Source of the DNA: Cyclobacteriaceae bacterium
Lineage (GTDB): Bacteria; Bacteroidota; Bacteroidia; Cytophagales; Cyclobacteriaceae
NCBI GenBank assembly: GCA_020832305.1
Contig: JAFIEV010000089.1
Location: 62,001 to 126,000 of the forward strand
Direction: 5' to 3'
DNA length: 64,000 nucleotides
The notes under the pieces were generated by a model. That model searched no databases, had not been told where the DNA came from, and was given only the letters and a program-made list of their open reading frames with translations. The translations under genes were made by a program, and so were the position numbers. This document shows, piece after piece, positions 45,203 through 52,373 of the stretch (within the stretch, counting starts at the first letter, position 1; the number at the start of each line of letters is the position of its first letter).

Positions 45203-46051
45203 TTATAACAAATCCTCTAATGTACCTGAAGCAGCTATTTTAAAGCCTTTTTCTGTTTTTTCTAGCCGTGCACATTCAATTTTAGGGTCATGTTCAAAAA
45301 AAAGCAAATAATTTCCGCTTTCTGCCCATTCCATTAAATCTGACTTTTCTTTCATGGTTTGCAGCGGCCTTACATCATAAGCCATTACCCATGGCAGGGA
45401 AATATGACCCGCAGATGGTATCAGGTCGGCTGTATAAATGATTTTTTTATCCTTGAACAAAATGACGGGAAGCATCATTTTTTCAGTATGTCCATCTACA
45501 TAAAAGATATCAAAAAGTCCTTCAAAAGCACCCTGATCTTCATCAGCAAAATGTAGTTGGCCACTTTGCCCGATCGGATGTAAATTTTCATGCAAAAAAC
45601 TTGCACGTTCACGAGGGTTTGGATGGGTTGCCCAGGACCAGTGAGATCGGTTTGACCAATAGCGGGCATTTTTGAAAGTTAAAGCCGGTATTTTCTTTTC
45701 CCGGTCTGTCCATTCTACTGCCCCGCCACAATGATCAAAATGAAGATGAGTAAGAAATACGTCCGTTATTTCATCGATACTAAAGCCGGCATCATTTATC
45801 GAACTTTTCAGGCTATGCGGACCATGAGGTTCATAATAGCTGAAAAACTTTGCATCTTGCTTATCTCCCATCCCTGTGTCTATCAGAATGAGGCGATTTC
45901 CACTTTCAATCAAAAGACAACGCATAGCCCAGGTGCATAAGTTCTTATCATCGGGTGGATTATGCCTTTGCCATAGTGTTTTTGGCACAACGCCATACAT
46001 TGCACCGCCATCAAGTTTGAAATTACCCCCATGAATTACATGAACATTCAT
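45203..46051 (-). CDS. MBL-fold metallo-hydrolase (lactonase-like)
   Basis: A 282-residue metallo-beta-lactamase-fold enzyme with HLHFDH (His102, His104, Asp106, His107) as the two-metal site, further ligands in VDGHTE and TADLIPSAGH, and the family start HGGNFKLDGGAMYGVVPKTLW. This subgroup includes N-acyl-homoserine lactonases, but the substrate here is not known. Start 46051 is preferred: the alternative ATG at 46078 overlaps the poly-U tract of the accA terminator. It is the first gene of an operon with patatin, DUF456 and HI0933-like genes. Confidence 0.87.
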   Translation of the reverse strand: MNVHVIHGGNFKLDGGAMYGVVPKTLWQRHNPPDDKNLCTWAMRCLLIESGNRLILIDTGMGDKQDAKFFSYYEPHGPHSLKSSINDAGFSIDEITDVFLTHLHFDHCGGAVEWTDREKKIPALTFKNARYWSNRSHWSWATHPNPRERASFLHENLHPIGQSGQLHFADEDQGAFEGLFDIFYVDGHTEKMMLPVILFKDKKIIYTADLIPSAGHISLPWVMAYDVRPLQTMKEKSDLMEWAESGNYLLFFEHDPKIECARLEKTEKGFKIAASGTLEDLL

Positions 46052-46078
46052 AATCGGTACATTAGTGTTAAAATACAT

Positions 46079-46115
46079 AAAAACGGCAAGGATGTTTTTA
46101 ATTACATCCCTGCCG
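46079..46115 (-). terminator. Terminator of accA (minus strand)
   Basis: On the minus strand, CGGCAGGGATGT pairs with ACATCCTTGCCG (12 positions, one wobble), loop of 8, followed by a T run. It lies 25 bases after the accA stop and directly before the MBL gene, separating the two units. Confidence 0.8.
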
Positions 46116-46139
46116 CTGGAATAATCTTACTCAAAATAC

Positions 46140-47087
46140 TTATTCACTGTATACACCCATTGCACAAAATTTATCAATGCGCTTTTGCAAGAGTATATCA
46201 GTAGGTAATTTTTGTAACTCTGAAATATTTTCTGAAATTGTCTGCTTTAAAATTTCAGACATTTGTTTTAAATTGGTATGAGCTCCACCCAGCGGCTCTT
46301 TAACAATGCCATCAATAAGCTTGAACTTCAGCATGTCTTCAGCGGTAAGTTTTAATGCTTCTGCCGCCTGTTCTTTATAATCCCATGACCTCCAAAGAAT
46401 AGAAGAACAAGATTCCGGTGATATTACAGAATACCATGTATTTTCCAGCATGAGTACCCTGTCTCCAACACCTATACCTATTGCGCCACCAGATGCCCCC
46501 TCCCCTATAATCAGGCAAATTACAGGTACTTTCAGCATAAACATTTCCTTAAGGTTTCTTGCAATGGCTTCGGCTTGTCCACGCTCTTCAGCTTCAAGTC
46601 CGGGAAAAGCGCCTGGAGTATCAATGAGTGTAACGATGGGCTTGTTAAACTTTTCTGCCAATTTCATGAGCCGGAGTGCTTTGCGATAGCCATCCGGATT
46701 GGCCATGCCAAAGTTGCGCATTTGTCTTTGCTTTGTGTTACGGCCTTTTTGCTGGCCGATAAACATCATGGTTTGTCCATCAATGCTTCCAAAGCCTCCA
46801 ACCATGGCTTTGTCGTCGGCAACTAACCGGTCTCCATGTAGCTCTATAAAATCATCAGTAATTTCGTATATGTATTCCAATGTGTACGGCCTGTCAGGAT
46901 GCCTGCTCAATTGCACCCTTTGCCAACGGGTAAGGTTTTTAAAAGTGTCTTCCTTGAGATTCTGAATTTTAGATTCCAACGATTGTATAGAATCTGAAAA
47001 ATCCAGTCCGCTTTCAGAGGCCAGGTTCTTCATTTCCCTCAGTTTCTCTTCAAGATCAAAAATAGGCTTTTCAAAGTCAAGCAACAT
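46140..47087 (-). CDS. accA: Acetyl-CoA carboxylase carboxyltransferase subunit alpha
   Basis: A 315-residue cytosolic protein. It is the alpha half of the carboxyltransferase that moves CO2 from biotin to acetyl-CoA to make malonyl-CoA for fatty acid synthesis. Landmarks are [75 protein letters not shown] and [18 protein letters not shown]. The beta subunit is not in this window. It has a perfect -7 box 25 bases upstream and its own terminator, so it is transcribed alone. Confidence 0.97.
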   Translation of the reverse strand: MLLDFEKPIFDLEEKLREMKNLASESGLDFSDSIQSLESKIQNLKEDTFKNLTRWQRVQLSRHPDRPYTLEYIYEITDDFIELHGDRLVADDKAMVGGFGSIDGQTMMFIGQQKGRNTKQRQMRNFGMANPDGYRKALRLMKLAEKFNKPIVTLIDTPGAFPGLEAEERGQAEAIARNLKEMFMLKVPVICLIIGEGASGGAIGIGVGDRVLMLENTWYSVISPESCSSILWRSWDYKEQAAEALKLTAEDMLKFKLIDGIVKEPLGGAHTNLKQMSEILKQTISENISELQKLPTDILLQKRIDKFCAMGVYSE

Positions 47088-47111
47088 ATAAAAAAAGCTT
47101 TGGTTTTAATG

Positions 47112-47119
47112 CAAAAGTA
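47112..47119 (-). promoter_or_regulatory. -7 box of the accA promoter
   Basis: TACTTTTG on the minus strand is a perfect TAnnTTTG. Transcription would start near 47106, about 18 bases before the accA ATG. No clear TTTG lies at the -33 position. Confidence 0.5.
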
Positions 47120-47200
47120 TTATTAAAAAATGAAAACTACCTAATATGAAAAATCTTTTATGTACAAGTTAGCTGCAAAGCTTATAAATTTACAAATCTT

Positions 47201-48073
47201 ATGCAGTGGATTAGTTTACCCTTTAAAAACCTTTTCATTCAGGAATTTACAGCATTTTTGAAAAATTTGAATGCTGAAATAGAAATATCAAGACCGGATT
47301 GGCATCCGGGTGTAATCATGATGGATCAGTATAAAAAACTGCGATTTCATCTGTTTTTCATCGAATCAGCATCAGAAAATCAGCTTTATCTACAAAATAA
47401 CAATATAGGACAAATTTCGGATGATATACAGGAATTGCATATCTGGCAGGACTTATGGTTTACTTCCAGGGTCATACTTATGTCCCGTATTTCTTCCCTG
47501 TATGGAAAAGTTAAAAAATATCATGCCAGAGAAACTGTATGTTCTGATGTTTCCAGAGAAGAAACATCGATTTTTCTCAATGTGCATCATTTGCAGGGAA
47601 GTACAAAAAGTCGGTTTCAGTATGGACTTTATCAGGAGAATAATCTACTTGCCATCATGACATTCAGCAAAGGACGGATCTTGCCAAGAGGAGACGAAGA
47701 CTTTAACTCCTTTGAGATCATACGATTTTGCAACCATGGAGGCACGATAGTGAATGGGGCAATGGGAAAACTAATGAAGAATTTTGTTGAGAAACAATCT
47801 CCTGATGACCTAGTGACCTACGTAGATAAAGACTGGTCAAAAGGCCGTTCCTACAAAAAATTAGGATTTGAATATCATAGTGAATTGCCAGTTCAGGAAT
47901 TCTGGTTGGATAAATTTACTGGAAGAAGACTTTTCCCTGAAAAAATTAAAAGGGCTGCATTCAAAAATCCAGAATCTGCTGAAAGCGTGGAATCTCTTTT
48001 TCAAAGACATGCTATTGCAAAAGTTTATAATGCAGGATCTATTAAAATGATTCGGTATTATAAATTAATTTAA
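47201..48073 (+). CDS. Hef-like homing-endonuclease-related orphan protein
   Basis: A 290-residue protein whose central and C-terminal parts resemble phage Hef-type free-standing homing endonucleases. ELHIWQDLWFTSRVILMSRI corresponds to the family's I.IFEDEW..K..I..SRI, followed by KYHARETVCSDVSREE, FLNVHHLQGS, YGLYQENNLLAIMTFSKGR, FEIIRFCNHGGTIVNGAMGKL and YVDKDWSKGRSYKKLGFEY. The N-terminal nuclease core of the family (Asp, then Glu-x-x-Gly-x-x-His) is not intact: residues ~25-60 (EIEISRPDWHPGVIMMDQY) keep strand-like sequence without a clear catalytic set. It may be domesticated and non-nucleolytic. It stands divergent from accA with no phage genes nearby. The family match is by eye. Confidence 0.6.
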   Translation: MQWISLPFKNLFIQEFTAFLKNLNAEIEISRPDWHPGVIMMDQYKKLRFHLFFIESASENQLYLQNNNIGQISDDIQELHIWQDLWFTSRVILMSRISSLYGKVKKYHARETVCSDVSREETSIFLNVHHLQGSTKSRFQYGLYQENNLLAIMTFSKGRILPRGDEDFNSFEIIRFCNHGGTIVNGAMGKLMKNFVEKQSPDDLVTYVDKDWSKGRSYKKLGFEYHSELPVQEFWLDKFTGRRLFPEKIKRAAFKNPESAESVESLFQRHAIAKVYNAGSIKMIRYYKLI

Positions 48074-48084
48074 AGCTATTTATG

Positions 48085-48126
48085 AAAAAAAGGAGACCGG
48101 ATATGTCCCAAAGACTTCACCGGTCT
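48085..48126 (-). terminator. Terminator between convergent genes (serves the minus-strand gene)
   Basis: On the minus strand a 7-bp stem AGACCGG/CCGGTCT encloses a 19-base loop and is followed by CC and a run of seven T, 19 bases after the stop of the small exported protein. Confidence 0.6.
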
Positions 48127-48144
48127 GATAAAATCAGATTAGGG

Positions 48145-48522
48145 TTATTTGTCCTTCTTGCCTTTCAATTCAACCGATCCATCAGTATAACTGGCAGACC
48201 CGATGAAGGATGTATCCTTCACATTGAGTTTGATGCTGATGTATTCACCTTCAAGATAGGTGCCAAAAGACAGTACATTATTTTCAAATTTTACGTTGAG
48301 CAAATCTCGGGCATTCTCTCCTATTTTCATCTGACCATGCAATTTTCCTTCTTTTTCAGAGAGAATGAGTTGTCCTTTGCTGTATTCAGGGTAAGGCGTT
48401 TGTGGTGCTTCATAGGACCATGAGCCCAGAAGTGCTTTGTAATCACTGGCAAAAAGTGATATGTTGACTGCCAGAAATGCGAATATAAATGCGCTGATTG
48501 AATAAATAAATGCTTTTTTCAT
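48145..48522 (-). CDS. Small exported protein of unknown function
   Basis: A 125-residue protein with a signal peptide (AFIYSISAFIFAFLAVNISLFA). The mature ~100 residues are rich in alternating strands (GSWSYEAPQTPY, GQLILSEKEGKLHGQMKIG, DTSFIGSASYTDGSVELKG), like a small lipocalin-like or DUF-type beta barrel that is common in Bacteroidota and often lacks an assigned role. ATG 48522 is used. A longer frame from 48597 adds 25 residues before the signal peptide and is unlikely. It has its own terminator. Confidence 0.7.
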   Translation of the reverse strand: MKKAFIYSISAFIFAFLAVNISLFASDYKALLGSWSYEAPQTPYPEYSKGQLILSEKEGKLHGQMKIGENARDLLNVKFENNVLSFGTYLEGEYISIKLNVKDTSFIGSASYTDGSVELKGKKDK

Positions 48523-48741
48523 TTTCCTTTTGTTTAATACTAAGTTGATTTGATTCAATGCTCTGAATTTATTAATTTTTTTACTATTCCACATCAATTT
48601 TTCTTTTTTTTGTTAGCTGCAGTACATTAATGTGCATTATTATTATTTACTACGGAGAAACACTTATGTTTTATTATATTTAAATCTTAATAATAACTGT
48701 GCCATATTGTACAGGCAATAACCAATATTCTTATAAAAAAG

Positions 48742-49605
48742 ATGGATAAACTTTTTAACCTTTTCAGATTCGGCAGCTTTAGGAATGAGCGCCCGGGCAT
48801 CTGTTTGAATGATAAGACCTTAAAGGATGCATCTTCTCTCTTCAACGACTGGAATTCTGATTTTTTTGCCAGTGATGGTCTGGAAAAACTATTAAATACA
48901 AATATGCAGACCCTGGAAAACTTACCCAACCTTCCGGAACCGGTACGACTGGGTTCTTGTATTGCACGCCCACACAAAGTAGTATGTGTTGGGCTTAATT
49001 ATACGGATCACGCCAGGGAATCCGGCGCTGAACCCCCTAAAGAACCTATTCTGTTTATGAAAGGCAACAATACAGTGGTAGGCCCCAATGATCAGATATT
49101 GATACCCAGGGGTAGTGTTGCCACCGATTGGGAAGTGGAATTAGGCGTGGTTATTGGCAGAGAAGCCCGATATCTTTCAGATGAAAATGATGCCAAATCT
49201 TGTATAGCCGGCTATTGCATATCACATGATGTTTCAGAACGTGATTTTCAACTTAAAAGAGGTGGACAGTGGGTCAAAGGCAAGTCCTGTGATTCTTTTA
49301 ATCCGGTTGGCCCCTGGTTAGTGCCCTCGAATATGATTGATCCATCGGAACTGGCGCTCAAATTATGGGTTAATGGTCAGCTAATGCAAAATGGCAATAC
49401 AAAGGATATGATTTTTAAGGTGCCTTATCTCGTTTGGTACATTTCTCAATTTATGACACTGGAACCTGGAGACCTTATAAGCACCGGAACGCCTGCCGGC
49501 GTTGGTCTTGGCATGAAACCACCACAGTATCTCAAGGCAGGTGACCTGGTTGAACTTGAAATTAACGGATTAGGAAAGCAAAAGCAGATATGCGTCAATG
49601 CCTGA
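48742..49605 (+). CDS. Fumarylacetoacetate hydrolase family protein
   Basis: A 287-residue cytosolic enzyme. The FAH core starts at about residue 73 (IARPHKVVCVGLNYTDHARE). The metal-binding acidic residues lie in DWEVELGVVIGR and SHDVSERDFQ, with KSCDSFNPVGPW and LISTGTPAGVGLG typical of the family. Members cleave or isomerise dioic and acylpyruvate substrates in aromatic or sugar-acid breakdown (for example 2,4-diketo-3-deoxy-L-fuconate hydrolase). Which one applies here is not decided by the sequence. It lies 107 bases upstream of the GH116 gene on the same strand, with a weak hairpin in between. Confidence 0.9.
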   Translation: MDKLFNLFRFGSFRNERPGICLNDKTLKDASSLFNDWNSDFFASDGLEKLLNTNMQTLENLPNLPEPVRLGSCIARPHKVVCVGLNYTDHARESGAEPPKEPILFMKGNNTVVGPNDQILIPRGSVATDWEVELGVVIGREARYLSDENDAKSCIAGYCISHDVSERDFQLKRGGQWVKGKSCDSFNPVGPWLVPSNMIDPSELALKLWVNGQLMQNGNTKDMIFKVPYLVWYISQFMTLEPGDLISTGTPAGVGLGMKPPQYLKAGDLVELEINGLGKQKQICVNA

Positions 49606-49630
49606 AAATCAGGTTTATCAATTTTTTAGC
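49601..49630 (+). terminator. Weak terminator overlapping the FAH stop codon
   Basis: CCTGA/TCAGG (49601-49605 with 49609-49613), loop AAA, then a T-rich stretch ending in six T. Confidence 0.35.
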
Positions 49631-49712
49631 CTTGTTTCATCCTTCCATCTTTTTACAACAGGGATATATAAAAACTTTATAGAGCCCATTTAACTACAAA
49701 CAAAAACCCAAT

Positions 49713-50738
49713 ATGAAACTTAAATATCTGGTACTTGTATTAATTGCTTTGGGGCATGCTGATTTTCTGAAAGCGGAGAATTGGCCCGTATTTAAGCATT
49801 ATGATGAAAATCACATTTCGAAAGTTGCGCTTCCCATTGGAGGAATAGGCACGGGAACCGTATCTGTAAATGGCCGTGGAAGTCTGATCGATTGGGAAAT
49901 CATGAACCGACCCGGCAAAGGCTTCAGTACACTGACCACCGGCAATGATGCTCCTTTCTTTGCCATTCATATAGAGGATGGGAATAAAAGCCATACAAAA
50001 GGACTGATGGGACCCTTACTTGAATATGAATACGAGCATATGGAAGGGCGTTCTGTAGACCACCATGGCCTTCCAAGATTCGAAAAAGCAACTTTCGATG
50101 CGGCCTATCCTTTTGGTACGGTCAATCTGTATGATTCCGGTTTACCGGTCGATGTGAAAATAAAAGCATTTAATCCTTTGGTCCCCGGCGATGCCGAGGC
50201 CAGCGGTATTCCTATCGCAATTTTAAGGTACGAAGTAACAAACAAAACCAACAGACCCCTTAAGGTCTCGGTGAGCGGCTCTATCCGCAATTTTATTGGC
50301 AAAGATGGCAGCAAATACCATCGTGACTGGAAAGGGGATAAAATTTACGAAGGTGCTGTAAAAAATATCAATGAGTATCGCAATAGCACCGACTTCCGGG
50401 GGATATTTTTCAAGCCGGGCGAAGTTGATCAATCAGATCCGGCATGGGGAACCATGGCTTTAGTCACCAATGCCGGCAGTGGGGTTTCTTATCGCACATC
50501 CTCTGTTGAAAACGACTGGAGCAACGCCATTCTTGATTTCTGGGACGACTTCAGCGATGATGGCATGCTGGTGGAGAAAACCGGGCTTTATGATGATGAT
50601 CCCATGGCCTCTCTGTCCGTTCAGCAGGAAATTCCTGCCAATGGAAAAAAAACATTTCAGTTTTACATAACATGGCATTTTCCCAACCGAATAGCCTGGG
50701 CCAAAGAGGTCGTTGGCAATTATTACACCACACGCTAA
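49713..50738 (+). CDS. GH116 beta-glucosidase-type protein, N-terminal (GBA2_N) part
   Basis: A 341-residue open frame with a signal peptide (KYLVLVLIALGHADFLKA) and the GH116 N-terminal domain: ISKVALPIGGIGTGTVSVNG, GSLIDWEIMNRPG, NPLVPGDAEASGIPIAILRY, and an ending in FYITWHFPNR. This beta-rich domain packs on the catalytic barrel and shapes the substrate pocket in the family. It ends at a TAA inside the segment NYYTTR, then NDAWDV. If no readthrough occurs, only this non-catalytic exported half is made. The catalytic half follows in frame from 50754. Confidence 0.85.
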   Translation: MKLKYLVLVLIALGHADFLKAENWPVFKHYDENHISKVALPIGGIGTGTVSVNGRGSLIDWEIMNRPGKGFSTLTTGNDAPFFAIHIEDGNKSHTKGLMGPLLEYEYEHMEGRSVDHHGLPRFEKATFDAAYPFGTVNLYDSGLPVDVKIKAFNPLVPGDAEASGIPIAILRYEVTNKTNRPLKVSVSGSIRNFIGKDGSKYHRDWKGDKIYEGAVKNINEYRNSTDFRGIFFKPGEVDQSDPAWGTMALVTNAGSGVSYRTSSVENDWSNAILDFWDDFSDDGMLVEKTGLYDDDPMASLSVQQEIPANGKKTFQFYITWHFPNRIAWAKEVVGNYYTTR

Positions 50739-50753
50739 AACGATGCCTGGGAT

Positions 50754-52241
50754 GTGATGGAAAAAACCTATGAGCAGCTTGAAGAACTTGAAACTAAAAC
50801 CATTGATTTTGTAAAGGCCTTCCTGAGCAGTGACCTTCCTGAAGTGGTTAAAGAGGCGGCTTTGTTTAATATTAGCACATTGCGTTCACAAACTGTTTTT
50901 CGCATTTCCAGTGGGCATATGATGGGTTGGGAAGGCTGTATGGACCGGAATGGATCTTGTGCCGGATCTTGTACCCATGTTTGGAATTACGAACAAGCTA
51001 CAGCATTTTTATTTGGCGATCTGGCCCTCAGCATGAGAGATGTGGAATTTAATTTTGCCACCCGTCCAAACGGAGGAATGGCATTTCGTGCAGCCCTTCC
51101 TCTGTTGATTGATCAAAGTGGAGGAACAGCTGCAGACGGTCAAATGGGCACCATCATGAAAATGTACCGCGATTGGCACCTGTCTGGTAATACAGAATTT
51201 TTACGAAAAAGCTGGCCTAACATCAGGAATGCCCTTGCCTATGCCTGGTTAGAAAATGGATGGGATGCCAATGCCGATGGTGTGATGGAAGGCATACAAC
51301 ATAATACCATGGATGTAAACTACTCAGGCCCCAATCCGCAAATGCAGTTTTGGTACCTGGGCGCCCTGAAAGCGGCTGAAAAAATGGCAATAGCAATGAA
51401 TGACAAGGAATTTGCCCGCAAGTGCCGTTCTTTGTTTGAAAGAGGAAGTAAGTGGACAGACGAGAATCTTTTTAATGGGGAATATTATGAACATAGGGTT
51501 CTTCATCCTAAAACCAAAGAACTCATTAGTGATCACTCTTCGCCTGAAATGCCCCGTTATCAGTTGGCTAAAGGCTGTTTGGTCGATCAGTTGGTGGGGC
51601 AATATATGGCCCACATTTGCGGACTGGGATATCTGGGTTCAGAAGAAAACATAAAAACCACCCTGCAAAGCATCCTGAAATACAACCATCGCGAAAGCAT
51701 GGCCGGTCATTTCAATAATATGCGTTCTTATGCCATGGGCGACGAGTCGGCTCTCCTGATGGCAAGCTGGCCAAAAGGTCGCCCAAAAGTACCCTTCCCC
51801 TATTTTTCTGAAGTTATGACGGGCTTTGAATATACAGCTGCCGTGGGGATGTTATATGAAGGCATGGAGCAGGCAGGGCTAAAGGTTATATATGATATAA
51901 GAGCACGTTATGATGGCGCAAAGCGCAGCCCCTTCAATGAAGCTGAATGTGGACATCATTATGCCAGGGCAATGGCCTCATGGGCGTCTATACTTGCAAT
52001 GACTGGCTTTCACTATTCAGCCATCGATAAACGAATGAGTTTTAATGGAAGAAATGGAACATTTTTTTGGAGCAATGGATCGGCATGGGGCACCATCGAT
52101 GTAAATGAGAATAAAGTAAGGATCAATTTAATGCATGGAAATCTCACACTAAATGCTTTTGCAATAACAGGCCTTCGCGAAACTAAATTGAAAAATTTTA
52201 ACTTAAAAGCCGGAGAAAGTCGTGAAATTATGTTACATTGA
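50754..52241 (+). CDS. GH116 beta-glucosidase-type protein, C-terminal catalytic (DUF608) part
   Basis: A 495-residue open frame holding the (alpha/alpha)6 catalytic domain. It begins at GTG 50754 or ATG 50757, where no independent start signal is evident. The active-site region is intact: GCMDRNGSCAGSCTHVWNYE, candidate nucleophile Glu179 in MEGIQHNTMDVN, candidate acid/base Asp278 in GCLVDQLVGQYM, EVMTGFEYTAAVGML, and the substrate-binding NEAECGHHYARAMASWA. On its own it lacks a signal peptide and the N-terminal domain, so it is unlikely to be exported unless the upstream TAA is read through. Preserved motifs show the stop is recent or harmless. Confidence 0.85.
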   Translation: MMEKTYEQLEELETKTIDFVKAFLSSDLPEVVKEAALFNISTLRSQTVFRISSGHMMGWEGCMDRNGSCAGSCTHVWNYEQATAFLFGDLALSMRDVEFNFATRPNGGMAFRAALPLLIDQSGGTAADGQMGTIMKMYRDWHLSGNTEFLRKSWPNIRNALAYAWLENGWDANADGVMEGIQHNTMDVNYSGPNPQMQFWYLGALKAAEKMAIAMNDKEFARKCRSLFERGSKWTDENLFNGEYYEHRVLHPKTKELISDHSSPEMPRYQLAKGCLVDQLVGQYMAHICGLGYLGSEENIKTTLQSILKYNHRESMAGHFNNMRSYAMGDESALLMASWPKGRPKVPFPYFSEVMTGFEYTAAVGMLYEGMEQAGLKVIYDIRARYDGAKRSPFNEAECGHHYARAMASWASILAMTGFHYSAIDKRMSFNGRNGTFFWSNGSAWGTIDVNENKVRINLMHGNLTLNAFAITGLRETKLKNFNLKAGESREIMLH

Positions 52242-52260
52242 ATAAGTGAATTTTAATCTT

Positions 52261-52315
52261 GACAATTGACAATCCGACAATACTTAAATGTATCAGATAA
52301 AAAGGTGTAAACACC
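52261..52315. promoter_or_regulatory. Direct and inverted repeats upstream of the phosphorelay genes
   Basis: GACAAT occurs three times (52261, 52268, 52276; spacing 7 and 8 bases), and GGTGT-AA-ACACC forms a small palindrome at 52304-52315. Both lie within 120 bases of the kinase start and could bind a regulator. No clear TAnnTTTG box is visible. Confidence 0.3.
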
Positions 52316-52373
52316 ATGTATACAAATATTTATAATGCAATTGTTGTTGGATTGATTTTTTTATTGTGACATA

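Larger units (their letters stand above)
49713..52241 (+). pseudogene. GH116 glycosidase gene interrupted by one in-frame TAA
   Basis: The two open frames 49713-50738 and 50754-52241 lie in the same reading frame (offset 1041 bases) and read as one ~842-residue GH116 protein if the TAA at 50736-50738 is ignored. The codons between them (AAC GAT GCC TGG GAT) continue the family sequence. One base change from TAT or TAC (Tyr) would produce the stop. Either the gene is recently inactivated, the stop is read through, or the base is a sequencing error. Confidence 0.75.
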
